Of a DNA stretch of 34,204 bases, positions 25,346 to 34,081 are shown one piece after another. The notes under the pieces were generated by a model. That model made no database searches and had not been told where the DNA came from. It saw only the letters and a program-made list of their open reading frames with translations. The stretch is taken from assembly GCA_011050615.1 (NCBI GenBank), contig DRFJ01000041.1:1-34204 (forward strand), read 5' to 3'. A program made the position numbers and the translations under genes. Origin of the DNA: Bacteroidota bacterium (GTDB taxonomy: Bacteria; Bacteroidota; Bacteroidia; Bacteroidales; VadinHA17). The first letter of the stretch is position 1. Each line of letters opens with the position of its first letter.

Positions 25346-26044
25346 ATGGACTATTTTGATTTTAAACAGTTCAGGCTTTACCAGAAAAAACCGGCTTTCA
25401 GGATAGGTACTGATGGAGTCCTGCTTGGAGCATGGGCTGATGTGTCATATGCTGCAAAGATACTGGATATAGGTACAGGTACGGGCCTTATTGCCCTGAT
25501 GATGGCTCAAAGGACCTCTGCTGAAATAGTTGCAATAGAAGCGGACAGTCATTCGTATGAGCAGGCCGTGGAAAATATTGAAATTAGCCCGTGGCAAAAC
25601 AGGATTGAAGTTATAAACGAAAGAATACAGGATCATTCGCCCGGGGAAACCTATGACCTTATTGTTACAAACCCTCCTTTCTTCAGGCAGTCGCTTGCCA
25701 ACCGGGATGAACGCCTGGCCAGAGCCAGGCATGATTATGACCTTTCAGGCACCGACCTCCTGCTGGCCGTAAAAAGATTTATGGCCCCCGGTGGCAGATT
25801 CTGCCTTATATTGCCATATAGGGAAGCAGCAATTTTTATTGCTGAAGCCGTCGGCTTTGGTCTTTATTGCAATAAAATAATTAAAGTAAAACCCCTGCCT
25901 TCAGCCCCGGTAAAAAGAATGCTTATGGAATTTGGTACGGAGAAGAAGGAATTGCTGCAATCCTTCCTCACCATAGAAAAGGCAAGACATAAATACACTG
26001 ATGAGTATAAAAAGCTTACAGCTGATTTTTACCTGGCTTTCTAA
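25346..26044 (+). CDS. trmN6: tRNA1(Val) (adenine(37)-N6)-methyltransferase
   Basis: 232 residues. Class I SAM-dependent methyltransferase: motif I 'ILDIGTGTGLIALMMAQR' (about 39-56), acidic 'VAIEADSHSYEQAVEN', and the catalytic amino-methyltransferase motif 'VTNPPFF' near residue 110, which indicates methylation of an exocyclic base amine. The N-terminal 'FKQFRLYQKKPAFRIGTDGVLLGAWA' is characteristic of the YfiC/TrmN6 branch, which modifies A37 of tRNA-Val. It begins two bases after the DUF2400 gene and overlaps the convergent saccharopine dehydrogenase by four bases. Confidence 0.9.
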   Translation: MDYFDFKQFRLYQKKPAFRIGTDGVLLGAWADVSYAAKILDIGTGTGLIALMMAQRTSAEIVAIEADSHSYEQAVENIEISPWQNRIEVINERIQDHSPGETYDLIVTNPPFFRQSLANRDERLARARHDYDLSGTDLLLAVKRFMAPGGRFCLILPYREAAIFIAEAVGFGLYCNKIIKVKPLPSAPVKRMLMEFGTEKKELLQSFLTIEKARHKYTDEYKKLTADFYLAF

Positions 26045-27378
26045 AAAATAAGCTCCGATTCAGGCAGGTCATATTCTTCTTCCGTCCTTATCCCCATCTC
26101 TTCAAGCTTATCAAGTACAGGCATATATATTTCCTTTTTTACAGGCCTGTATACCCCTCTGAGACCGATTTTGCCTTCAAGGATAAGACCTGTGGCAACA
26201 GCGGCAGGAAGGGCTACAGTGCGCGCTATTGATGTATCTGTGGAAGGTGATCCGTAGTCAATAATCTGTGAGCTTATCACTTCCTTTCTGCCATCCTTAT
26301 GCCTTGCCAGGAATACATGTTTCAGAACAATCATGTCCTGCTCATCTTCCTTTAAGATCATTTTACTCATCATCAGGTCCGAGATAACTTCAAATGAGCT
26401 TTTCATCAAAACCGGTATCTCCCTTTCATCAAAAAGACCAAGCCATTCAAACGATTTTATTGCAGCTGAATCTGTTGCTGAACCAAGATGATCTGCCACT
26501 TCCTGCCTTATGGGTTTAATGTTCCCCTTTCCCGTTCTCGACCTTAACAGATCTGCATATGTTTTACCTTTGAGGTCTTCCTCATGAGTGCTCAGAAGAT
26601 CAAGTGTCTTCATGGCATCAATGGTCTCGCACCATCCCTTGAACCTGAATGTTCCCCGGAATATTGTTTTAATATCCTTCAATCCGTAAATGTCGATATA
26701 GCTTATTGAATCCCTGTTGGCATAAACCTCCAGCGTACCAATATCCTTTACCTTGTATTCGAATGTTTTCCTGAACAGATCTTCAGGCCTGATAATTATT
26801 GTTTCCCCATTGTCAAGATACCTGGCATCATTCAGGCTTGCAAGAAGGACACCCTCAGGGCTCCATGTAAATTTATAGCCCAGGGGATTATCAGCATGCC
26901 CGGGAGCAGGCAAAGCGCCGCAAATAGACCAGAACTTCTCAATGCTGCCTCCGCCTTCCTGCACACCGTCAATAATCTTCATCGCCGACATGTGATCGAT
27001 GCCGGGATCAAGACCTATCTCGTTCAGGATAATTATGCCTGCTTTTTTTGCCGCCTCGTCTAATTCCGACATCTCATGTCTTACGTAGGACGTCGTTACC
27101 ATATGTTTCCTTTTTTCTATGCAAACCCCTGCCACACTGTAATGGAATTTATAGGGCAGGAGGCTTACAACAATATCTGCTTCTTCAGTCATCCGGCGGA
27201 GCTCGCAGCTGTTACCGGCATCCCAGTAAACTACAGTGCCCAGGGGATGGTCTTTTACCATCCTCCGTGCATTTTCACATGTATTGCATGCTACGGTAAC
27301 CTTGCAGTTATTATCAAGAAGATAATCAATAAGCGGCTTTGCAACCATTCCGGCGCCTAATACCAGTACTCTGTGCAT
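26041..27378 (-). CDS. Saccharopine dehydrogenase (LYS9-like)
   Basis: 445 residues. The N-terminal Rossmann fold shows 'VLVLGAGMVAKPLIDYLL' (nucleotide binding), then 'ADIVVSLLPYKFH' and the family signature 'VTTSYV....LDEAAKKAGIIILNEIGLDPGIDHMSAMKIID'; the second domain includes 'LPAPGHADNPLGYKFTWSPEGVL'. This is the form that cleaves or forms saccharopine with glutamate (LYS9 class). In Bacteroidota, which make lysine by the diaminopimelate route, such genes are usually placed in lysine breakdown or of uncertain role. Divergent from mutS with a 153-base gap, and convergent with the tRNA methyltransferase with a four-base overlap of stop codons. No clear TAnnTTTG box was seen for it. Confidence 0.9.
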   Translation of the reverse strand: MHRVLVLGAGMVAKPLIDYLLDNNCKVTVACNTCENARRMVKDHPLGTVVYWDAGNSCELRRMTEEADIVVSLLPYKFHYSVAGVCIEKRKHMVTTSYVRHEMSELDEAAKKAGIIILNEIGLDPGIDHMSAMKIIDGVQEGGGSIEKFWSICGALPAPGHADNPLGYKFTWSPEGVLLASLNDARYLDNGETIIIRPEDLFRKTFEYKVKDIGTLEVYANRDSISYIDIYGLKDIKTIFRGTFRFKGWCETIDAMKTLDLLSTHEEDLKGKTYADLLRSRTGKGNIKPIRQEVADHLGSATDSAAIKSFEWLGLFDEREIPVLMKSSFEVISDLMMSKMILKEDEQDMIVLKHVFLARHKDGRKEVISSQIIDYGSPSTDTSIARTVALPAAVATGLILEGKIGLRGVYRPVKKEIYMPVLDKLEEMGIRTEEEYDLPESELIF

Positions 27379-27433
27379 AATAAATATTTATCGGGTTAAA
27401 CAAAGAGCCCGAATATACTCAAATGTCTTCAGC

Positions 27434-27457
27434 CTTCCAATCTTCCAATCTTCATTT
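27434..27457. repeat. 8-base tandem repeat in the lys9-mutS gap
   Basis: CTTCCAAT occurs twice in tandem (27434-27449), followed by a degenerate third unit CTTCATTT (27450-27457). It lies between two divergent starts. Possibly a slippage-prone microsatellite; too short to say more. Confidence 0.5.
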
Positions 27458-27505
27458 TTTGTCAACAATCAATAAAGAGCCCTTTCTTCTGTGCCTGCAT
27501 CATCG

Positions 27506-27513
27506 TATATTTG
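27506..27513 (+). promoter_or_regulatory. -7 promoter box (TATATTTG) upstream of mutS
   Basis: TATATTTG matches TAnnTTTG fully and ends 18 bases before the mutS ATG. No TTG is seen at the -33 spacing. Confidence 0.5.
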
Positions 27514-27531
27514 TAGTAAGCACTGAAAACG

Positions 27532-30147
27532 ATGAAGGGATCCAGACATTATGTCGAAACACCGCTGATGAAGCAGTACTACAGCATCAAGGAAAAACAT
27601 CCCGATGCTATTTTGCTGTTCCGTGTAGGCGACTTTTACGAAACATTCGGGGAGGATGCAATACGTTCAGCGGAAATACTAGGCATAACACTAACAAGAA
27701 GGGCGAACGGCGCGGCCTCATGGGTTGAGCTTGCAGGATTCCCCCACCATGCCCTCGATACCTACCTTCCCAAACTTGTGAGGGCAGGGCAGAGGGTAGC
27801 CATTTGTGAACAGCTGGAAGATCCAAAACTGGCAAAGAAGATTGTAAAACGGGGAATTACCGAACTGGTAACCCCGGGAGTTTCACTTAATGATAATGTC
27901 CTTGAGCACAAGGAAAACAACTTCCTGGCAGCCGTACACATACATAAATCAATAAGCGGTGTTGCCTTCCTTGATATTTCCACAGGTGAATTCCTTGTTG
28001 CCGAGGGTTCACATACCTATGCGGACCAGCTCCTGAGCAATTTTGCACCAAAGGAAGTCCTTTTTGAAAAGGGGAAAACCAATGAATGCCGCGAACGCTT
28101 TGGTTCGCGTTTCTATACTTATAAACTCGATGACTGGATTTTCAGGATCGATGCAGCAAATGACAGGTTGCTGAAGCATTTCGGCACCAGTTCCCTGAAG
28201 GGATTTGGCATCCACGGCCTGGATTATGCAATTATAGCGGCCGGGGCAATAATGTACTATCTCGATATTACCCGGCATGAAAGGACAGGACATATAACAG
28301 GAATATCAAGGATAGAAGAAGATAAATATGTCTGGCTCGACCGCTTTACAATACGTAACCTTGAACTGTTTAACTCACCCTTCGAGGGGGCAAAAACACT
28401 GATTGACATAATTGACCGTACTGCCAGCCCCATGGGAGGAAGACTCCTTAAGAAGTGGATATCCCTGCCCCTCAAGGACAGCAAGGTGGTTGTTGAAAGA
28501 CATGATGCTGTGGAATTTATAGTAAATAATCCTGATTTCAGGGATAATATACATGAAGAGGTGGCAACTGTTGGAGATATTGAGCGGCTGGTTTCCAAGA
28601 TAGCCACCGGCAGGATTAATCCGCGGGAAGTAGTGCAGTTGAAAAGGTCACTTCAGGCCGTTGTGCCACTGAAGGAAATGTGCGGGAAAACAGATTGTAA
28701 TTCACTTATTCAGATCTCGGCAAAACTGGACCCTTGCACTGAAGCCTTCAAAAAAATCGATGAGGGTATAAATGAGGATCCGCCGCTTATGATAAGCAGG
28801 GGCAATGTGATAGCCCCGGGCGTTTCCGGGGAACTGGACGACTTAAGAAATATTCTGCACTCAGGTAAGGATTATCTTGTTGAACTACAGGCACGGGAGA
28901 GTAAGAATACAGGTATACCCAGCCTTAAGGTGGGCTTTAATAATGTTTTCGGTTATTATATCGAGGTGAGGAACACTCATAAAGCAAAGGTGCCGGCCGA
29001 ATGGATAAGGAAACAGACCCTTGTAAGCGCTGAAAGGTACATTACTGAAGAACTTAAGAAATATGAAAACAAAATACTGGGAGCAGAAGAAAAGATACTG
29101 GAACTGGAACAAAAACTCTATGATGAACTGATCGCCTTCCTGGAAGGCTATATAAACACCATACAGGTGAATGCTGTTATGATTGCCCGGCTGGATTGCC
29201 TGCTTTCATTCGCAAAAGTATCTGCAGAGAATGATTATGTAAGACCTGAAATCAATGACTCATATGTTATTGATATTAAAGACGGACGCCATCCCGTTAT
29301 TGAGAAACAGCTTCCCATAGATGAGTCATACATACCAAATGATGTTTACCTGGATAATGAAGAACAGCAGATAATAATACTTACCGGCCCCAACATGTCG
29401 GGTAAATCAGCCCTGCTCAGGCAAACCGCACTGATTGTACTCCTGGCACAGGCAGGTTGCTTTGTGCCGGCTTCCTCGGCCAGTATAGGGGCAGTAGATA
29501 AGATATTTACAAGGGTGGGGGCATCCGATAATATAAGCCAGGGGGAATCCACCTTCATGGTTGAGATGAATGAAGCTGCAAGTATATTAAATAACCTGTC
29601 AGACCGCAGCCTGGTACTTCTTGATGAAATAGGAAGGGGCACATCAACATATGACGGGATATCAATCGCGTGGGCAATGGTAGAATATATACATGAACAG
29701 CGTGCCAGGGCAAAAACTCTCTTTGCAACCCATTACCATGAGCTAAATGAGATGGAGAATTCCTTCACCAGGGTAAAAAATTACAATGTGTCAATAAAGG
29801 AACTGGATGATAAGGTTATTTTCCTCAGGAAACTGAAGAGGGGAGGAAGTGAGCATAGCTTTGGCATCCATGTTGCCCGTATGGCAGGCATGCCCCTCAG
29901 CGTTGTCAGAAGGGCTGAATCGGTTTTGAGGCAGATGGAGGAAGGTAGCCGGGAAAGCGGGCTTGCAAAGCCCGTGGGCGAACTTGCCTCCAAACGCGAA
30001 GGGCTACAGCTGAGCTTCTACCAGCTTGATGATCCCGTGCTGAAACAGATAAGAGATGAACTCATCGGCCTCGATGTCAATAACCTCACACCAGTGGAGG
30101 CACTCAATAAGCTCTATAATATCCGGAAACTGCTGCGTGCGCCATAG
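27532..30147 (+). CDS. mutS: DNA mismatch repair protein MutS
   Basis: 871 residues, full length. The mismatch-reading Phe-X-Glu motif is at residues 35-37 inside '[16 protein letters not shown]'. The connector, lever/clamp ('[24 protein letters not shown]') and ATPase domains follow, with Walker A 'GPNMSGKS' near 619-626, '[11 protein letters not shown]', Walker B '[16 protein letters not shown]' near 698 and the '[10 protein letters not shown]' motif. The C-terminal helix-turn-helix dimer region is present. MutS finds mismatches and recruits MutL. It is a single gene with its own promoter, followed by decayed transporter sequence on the other strand. Confidence 0.97.
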   Translation: MKGSRHYVETPLMKQYYSIKEKHPDAILLFRVGDFYETFGEDAIRSAEILGITLTRRANGAASWVELAGFPHHALDTYLPKLVRAGQRVAICEQLEDPKLAKKIVKRGITELVTPGVSLNDNVLEHKENNFLAAVHIHKSISGVAFLDISTGEFLVAEGSHTYADQLLSNFAPKEVLFEKGKTNECRERFGSRFYTYKLDDWIFRIDAANDRLLKHFGTSSLKGFGIHGLDYAIIAAGAIMYYLDITRHERTGHITGISRIEEDKYVWLDRFTIRNLELFNSPFEGAKTLIDIIDRTASPMGGRLLKKWISLPLKDSKVVVERHDAVEFIVNNPDFRDNIHEEVATVGDIERLVSKIATGRINPREVVQLKRSLQAVVPLKEMCGKTDCNSLIQISAKLDPCTEAFKKIDEGINEDPPLMISRGNVIAPGVSGELDDLRNILHSGKDYLVELQARESKNTGIPSLKVGFNNVFGYYIEVRNTHKAKVPAEWIRKQTLVSAERYITEELKKYENKILGAEEKILELEQKLYDELIAFLEGYINTIQVNAVMIARLDCLLSFAKVSAENDYVRPEINDSYVIDIKDGRHPVIEKQLPIDESYIPNDVYLDNEEQQIIILTGPNMSGKSALLRQTALIVLLAQAGCFVPASSASIGAVDKIFTRVGASDNISQGESTFMVEMNEAASILNNLSDRSLVLLDEIGRGTSTYDGISIAWAMVEYIHEQRARAKTLFATHYHELNEMENSFTRVKNYNVSIKELDDKVIFLRKLKRGGSEHSFGIHVARMAGMPLSVVRRAESVLRQMEEGSRESGLAKPVGELASKREGLQLSFYQLDDPVLKQIRDELIGLDVNNLTPVEALNKLYNIRKLLRAP

Positions 30148-30234
30148 CTTCGGTCACAGGGGCACCTTTGGGGTAAGGCATATTAAGCTACTGTTGAAGT
30201 GGCGGCGGCGGTGAATAGGAAAAAACTCCGGAAG

Positions 30235-30908
30235 TTATACATACTGCCGGGGGTAGATGTTAAGAACATTATCATCCTTTACAATGGCAAGGGTTGCTGC
30301 CGTACGTGCTGTTGTCAGTCCGAAAACAATGTTCATCTCCGTTCTTGTCTGCCTGAAAATTATTCTGGTAAGCCATGCAGCCAACCATTTTCTACCCAGG
30401 GCAAGCACAATAAGTACAAGGGTGTCAGCAATTACCGTTCCGCTAACAGCGGTAACAACAGCCGGCGCTTTGGTAATGCCCGGTTTATTTACAGAAGGAT
30501 AAGCAATCAGGGGATTTGACGCGAGTAATATAACAATTGGAAATGAAGGAATTATGTTGAGCGAAAGGAGGTATATGCCTGCAAAATAACCCAGCAGAAA
30601 GGGGAGGGCAAAGTTGCTTAAACCAAAGAAAATACCCCTGAAACTGTTCTTGCGAAACTCGCTGAATTCGATCTCAGGCCCTGCCAGGAACATAATATAT
30701 AAAGACCCACATTACTGAATAATTCAATGGTATCATTGTTGGCAATAATATCCAAAGCGTAGGGTCCCAGTATAATGCCTGCAACAATCAGGCCGATAAT
30801 GGAAGGTGTCTTGGTTTTACGCGGTACAATGGGAATAAGCAGCACAAGGAGTAAAACCACCATGAAGATAATGACAGGATCAGTAAGTGGAAGTGTAAAT
30901 GAGTGCAT
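30235..30908 (-). pseudogene. Decayed Kef/NhaP-type cation:proton antiporter
   Basis: Read from 30908 leftwards, the first 70 residues are a normal antiporter start ('DPVIIFMVVLLLVLLIPIVPRKTKTPSIIGLIVAGIILGPYALDII', abbreviated here by its ends: 'LIPIVPRK' and 'LIVAGIILGPYA'), then 'NVGLYIL' breaks: the continuation 'MFLAGPEIEFSEFRKNSFRG' is in another frame, from about 30693. In that frame the protein runs through 'TKAPAVVTAVSGTVIADTLVLIVLA' and then jumps directly to 'GRKWLAAWLTRIIF', a segment that in intact homologues comes after several further helices, so a large internal deletion is inferred near 30400. It then stops early after 'LTTARTAATLAIV' and a short unrelated tail. The frameshift, internal deletion and truncation together make a functional protein unlikely. 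It sits tail to tail with mutS. Confidence 0.85.
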
Positions 30909-30910
30909 GT

Positions 30911-31024
30911 TTAACCCTCCTTTAAGAATTGTCCGGTATCTTTGATTTTACCGTACATTACCAGTATGTCACCTTTTTCCGGTATAGTTTCCGGGGAAGC
31001 ATTAATATTTGGGATCCTGGGCAT
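30911..31024 (-). pseudogene. Remnant of a TrkA-C (RCK_C) domain gene
   Basis: A 37-codon minus-strand frame ending two bases before the antiporter start reads 'PRIPNINASPETIPEKGDILVMYGKIK' in pieces that match the end of RCK_C domains ('xxxxTxLxxGDxLxVxGxxxxLxxL'). A stop codon lies five codons before its ATG. The upstream part of such a gene is missing, and the intact SLC12-like gene begins its last codon 28 bases away. It is probably the 3' end of a regulatory subunit that once preceded the antiporter, lost by deletion. A tiny expressed protein cannot be excluded. Confidence 0.55.
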
Positions 31025-31051
31025 CTGAGATATTGAAAATTATTTTCAAGC

Positions 31052-33271
31052 TTATTCAATAATCTTCTGGTTATGCGAATTTATAAATAATATGTTACCT
31101 ATTTCATCGTAGCCAGAAAATACATCCATGTCTCGCTTAAGGGTTTCACCCCTGAAACCAATAAGAGTCAGAGCTGCATTCTTTGAATTTTCATTAATAA
31201 GTACCTTTGGACTGACATCGGATGCCTCGATGATTATTTCGATATTCTTTTCTGTTATGGGCAGTCTTCCCTCCTTTATCAGCTTCTTGTTATTTTCCAG
31301 GATCTTGTCATACTGTTCAGGTTTACATATTTCAAAAATCTTTATCTTTGAATTCTTCCACTCGGGGTGCCCCGAGATTATGAAACTCATCATTATCATA
31401 AGATTGGCATTATTTTCGTCTATTGATTTTATCCACACATGTATGCCTTCTTTAAAAACAATTTCCTTTTCTGAGCTGGCTAAAATGCATACATCAAAAT
31501 CTCCTGCATTGACCAGGGCATAATTTTCCATTATCTCAGTCAATTCATCTGGTTTTCCTTTGCTGTATTCAAATATTACCATATTGTTTTCCATGCCTGA
31601 GATGCCCGGAAGCTGTATTGCCTGGGCTATGGCTGAAGTGTATGAAGGCGAAATAAGGGTATCGATATATACATGATTTTCTATATTCTCAAAGCTTTCT
31701 ACAAGGGTTTTCAGGGTTTCCTGTGCTTCTGCATGGCTTTTCTTTGAATAATAACCCTCTATCCTGTGCAGGTAGGTGCCAAAACCGTACCTGTAAGATA
31801 TCCAGTTCAATAACCTGAAGGCGGTATCTCTCTCGAAGGAATTCTTTGATATGCATATAGCGCTTGGCCTCCATTCCTGATGAGTTTTTATCGCCCAAGT
31901 TTTCTGAAGGTAGACCTGCAGGTTCCTGCTTAGCTGGAAAAGTGCATTTGCGAAAATCGATTGCAAACCCTGCCTGTCATGATGGTAATAATTTATATAA
32001 GCGTAAAGTAAAACCATTGCAATAATGGAAATAAGGGCATAGGTAGGATTTATTTTAAACATCACCCAGAGCGCGATTATAAACCCCATCAATGATAAAA
32101 ACCACTTTGATTTGAATGAAGGCCGGTAGGATGGGCTTGCCCCAAAATGGTTCAGGAAAGATATAAGACAAAGTGATCCGTAGGTAACCATAAAAAACAT
32201 TGAAATGATACCTGCCACAGCATTTACATTACCAAGGGCTACGAATAACATGGCTATAATAACAGTCACAAGAGAAGCATTAACAGGCTCTTTGTCTCCT
32301 TTTCTTCCCCTTGAGAGCCACCAGTTCAGCCTGGATGAAGGGAACGAGCGATCTGTTGCCAGGGCCTGCAGTGTCCTTGGGGCCACCATTACTGATCCCA
32401 GGGCTGATGAGATGGTTGATGCCGCCAGTCCCAGGGGTATTATAAAGGAGCCTCCGATAGCTATGTCTCCCATTATCAGCTGTTTATTAAGGAGGTCTTC
32501 AACGCTGGCTGATGAAGCAAGCTTGAAAACAACAAAGAAGTATATTATCATACCTGAAAAGGTGGCTATTGTTGTTCCCCTTGGAATTGATTTTGACGGA
32601 TTTCTGAGGTCGCCTGAAAGCCCTACTCCTGCAGTCATTCCCGTAAATGCCGGGAAAATGATGGCAAAGACCATAAAAAAGCTGTCCTTATTCCTGAATG
32701 CCGCTGATTCAAGTGTATAAGAAGCCTGTTCAGCGTGCTCGGTAGTTCCCAGGAAGAACATCACCAGTGAAAGAACCAGTAGCCCCACCACTACATACAG
32801 GGCTTTAACACCAAGGCTGGCTCCTTTCTTAAGTATGAGAAAGGCCAGGGCAGTCATTGCGGGGATTGATATCACCTGCCTGGGTAATACGATGTCAAAT
32901 TGTTCCTTAATATAATTGAAGAAAAATTCAAAGGCTTCTGTAAATGCGATCACATAAAAAGCTACGCTAATAGCCTGGGAAAGATAAAGTGCAATACCTA
33001 TAGTTGCGCCTATGTTCAGACCAAATGACCGGCTTATTATAAAATACTCACCCCCGCCTTCAACGCGCTTGTTAGTGGCTATCTCTGATATTGCCAGGGC
33101 TGTGGGTATGGTAACCATATGCCCCAGGAGTATCAGAAGTATCACCCCCCAGAAGCCCAGTGTCCCAACGGCAAAGCCGAAGCGGAGGAATAATATAGCT
33201 CCGAGTATCGTAGATATTGCGGTGAAGAATACAGGAGCGGTACCAAAACCGTTCTTTCGGGGCTTAGTCAT
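31052..33271 (-). CDS. SLC12-like (Na-K-Cl / K-Cl cotransporter family) APC-superfamily transporter
   Basis: 739 residues. The start 'GFGTAPVFFTAISTILGAILFLRFGFAVG' is the hallmark of bacterial SLC12-like carriers (first helix with its unwound Gly-rich centre). About twelve membrane helices fill residues 12-425, including 'NKRVEGGGEYFIISRSFG' and 'PAFTGMTAGVGLSGDLRNPSKSIPRGT', both conserved in cation-chloride cotransporters. A long soluble C-terminal domain (about 430-739) matches the cytoplasmic regulatory domain of that family in size and layout. Annotated in genomes either as amino acid permease or Na-K-Cl cotransporter; ion versus amino-acid substrate is not settled by sequence. It lies upstream of the antiporter and RCK_C remnants on the same strand, suggesting a former ion-homeostasis operon. 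Confidence 0.85.
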   Translation of the reverse strand: MTKPRKNGFGTAPVFFTAISTILGAILFLRFGFAVGTLGFWGVILLILLGHMVTIPTALAISEIATNKRVEGGGEYFIISRSFGLNIGATIGIALYLSQAISVAFYVIAFTEAFEFFFNYIKEQFDIVLPRQVISIPAMTALAFLILKKGASLGVKALYVVVGLLVLSLVMFFLGTTEHAEQASYTLESAAFRNKDSFFMVFAIIFPAFTGMTAGVGLSGDLRNPSKSIPRGTTIATFSGMIIYFFVVFKLASSASVEDLLNKQLIMGDIAIGGSFIIPLGLAASTISSALGSVMVAPRTLQALATDRSFPSSRLNWWLSRGRKGDKEPVNASLVTVIIAMLFVALGNVNAVAGIISMFFMVTYGSLCLISFLNHFGASPSYRPSFKSKWFLSLMGFIIALWVMFKINPTYALISIIAMVLLYAYINYYHHDRQGLQSIFANALFQLSRNLQVYLQKTWAIKTHQEWRPSAICISKNSFERDTAFRLLNWISYRYGFGTYLHRIEGYYSKKSHAEAQETLKTLVESFENIENHVYIDTLISPSYTSAIAQAIQLPGISGMENNMVIFEYSKGKPDELTEIMENYALVNAGDFDVCILASSEKEIVFKEGIHVWIKSIDENNANLMIMMSFIISGHPEWKNSKIKIFEICKPEQYDKILENNKKLIKEGRLPITEKNIEIIIEASDVSPKVLINENSKNAALTLIGFRGETLKRDMDVFSGYDEIGNILFINSHNQKIIE

Positions 33272-33391
33272 TTATAAGCAGTTTTATGAGCTCTAAAATA
33301 CTATTTAAGAAGTATTATACAATAAAGATACAAGGGAAAAGGCAGTTTATTTATTGTACAGGTAGTAAATAGGCATTTTCATTTTTACTTA

Positions 33392-33425
33392 TATTTTTGC
33401 ATAATTTAAAAAAGTATTATTTTTG
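33392..33425 (+). promoter_or_regulatory. Two TATTTTTG boxes upstream of tRNA-Gly
   Basis: TATTTTTG occurs at 33392-33399 and again at 33418-33425, both full matches to TAnnTTTG. The second is placed for a start about five bases before the tRNA; the TTG that ends the first copy is 18 bases from the second box and can serve as its -33 element. The gap between the divergent SLC12-like gene and the tRNA is otherwise AT-rich and empty. Confidence 0.55.
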
Positions 33426-33436
33426 CATTCACAATT

Positions 33437-33509
<73 letters not shown>

Positions 33510-33516
33510 CGTCATC

Positions 33517-33553
33517 AAGGAGGCAGCGATGGAATCGCTGCCTCCTTGTTTTT
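33517..33553 (+). terminator. Intrinsic terminator after tRNA-Gly
   Basis: A perfect 14-base stem (33517-33530 with 33534-33547) closes on a GGA loop and is followed by GTTTTT. It starts eight bases after the tRNA, so it very likely ends that transcript. Confidence 0.9.
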
Positions 33554-33592
33554 GAAAGCTCCGACGGGAGCTCGCTCCCGGTAGGAGCTTTC
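33554..33592. other. Nested hairpin between the tRNA genes
   Basis: GAAAGCTCC (33554-33562) pairs with GGAGCTTTC (33584-33592), enclosing a second stem CGGGAG (33565-33570) with CTCCCG (33575-33580) around CTCG. A third small hairpin, AGCCGC-CTT-GCGGCT, follows at 33606-33620. These GC-rich structures stand out from AT-rich surroundings and resemble short dispersed intergenic palindromes, but only one copy is in view. Confidence 0.55.
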
Positions 33593-33681
33593 GGAAAATA
33601 AAAACAGCCGCCTTGCGGCTTCTGACTGATGAAAGCAAACCGCCGGCAGGCCGGGATCCGCCGAACGGAGTGAGGCAATTT

Positions 33682-33702
33682 CGTTTCACGTTCCATGTTT
33701 CA
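33682..33702. repeat. Three degenerate 7-base tandem repeats (yGTTyCA)
   Basis: CGTTTCA, CGTTCCA and TGTTTCA follow one another without gaps, and a fourth degenerate unit GGTTTTT may follow. They lie just upstream of the tRNA-Leu promoter box. Short heptamer runs of this kind occur in intergenic DNA of this phylum; function unknown. Confidence 0.5.
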
Positions 33703-33713
33703 GGTTTTTTTAG

Positions 33714-33721
33714 TAATTTTG
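33714..33721 (+). promoter_or_regulatory. -7 promoter box (TAATTTTG) upstream of tRNA-Leu
   Basis: TAATTTTG matches TAnnTTTG fully, 17 bases before the tRNA-Leu 5' end. It indicates that tRNA-Leu has its own promoter, in keeping with the terminator after tRNA-Gly. Confidence 0.55.
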
Positions 33722-33738
33722 CCCCGCCACAGGCACCC

Positions 33739-33823
33739 GCCCGGATGGTGGAATTGGTAGACACGTTGGACTTAAAATCCAATGGCCGTTAAGGCTGTGC
33801 GGGTTCAAGTCCCGCTCCGGGTA
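33739..33823 (+). tRNA. tRNA-Leu (anticodon TAA)
   Basis: Class II tRNA of 85 bases: acceptor GCCCGGA with TCCGGGT (first pair G-T), anticodon stem TTGGA with TCCAA around CTTAAAA (anticodon TAA), a long variable arm (TGGCCGTTAAGGCTGT) and T arm GCGGG-TTCAAGT-CCCGC. Discriminator A; CCA not encoded. Confidence 0.96.
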
Positions 33824-33828
33824 CACAT

Positions 33829-33870
33829 AAGCTCCTCTAAACATCAGTTATAGAGGAGCTTTTTATTTTA
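33829..33870 (+). terminator. Intrinsic terminator after tRNA-Leu
   Basis: An 11-base perfect stem (33829-33839 with 33851-33861) followed by TTTATTTTA, starting six bases after the tRNA. The complementary T- and A-rich flanks could make it work in both directions. Confidence 0.85.
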
Positions 33871-33891
33871 TGAGATACAAATGAGATACAA
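33870..33891. repeat. Exact tandem 11-base repeat, possible integrase arm site
   Basis: ATGAGATACAA is repeated twice without a gap, directly after the tRNA-Leu terminator. Short direct repeats next to a tRNA 3' end are typical of arm-type binding sites of tyrosine integrases, but no integrase gene or second tRNA fragment is visible in the window. Confidence 0.4.
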
Positions 33892-34081
33892 AAGACTTAG
33901 TAATATTAATGTCAAACTCACCATTGGTGAATAAAATTGGCTGCAGCAGGCGAGCACTAATCCTTAAATGAGGGTTGCGTTTTCAGTTGCATACCTATGA
34001 GTATGGGTCCTGTTATGCAATTTAAAGGAAGCAATCCGAACACCTATTGCCTGTTAAGAATTGTATATTACAATTCACTAG
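33892..34081. other. Non-coding stretch between the tRNA-Leu region and the IS end
   Basis: No frame of convincing length, no tRNA and no promoter of the TAnnTTTG type was found on either strand here. The sequence looks like ordinary or decayed intergenic DNA. Confidence 0.5.

Noticed and set aside
27423-27728. Plus-strand frame of 101 codons overlapping the mutS start
   Set aside because: Out of frame with mutS across its conserved N-terminal domain; begins in the AT-rich gap with repeat sequence.
30199-30519. Plus-strand frames opposite the decayed antiporter
   Set aside because: They are complementary to clear antiporter sequence and encode nothing recognisable.
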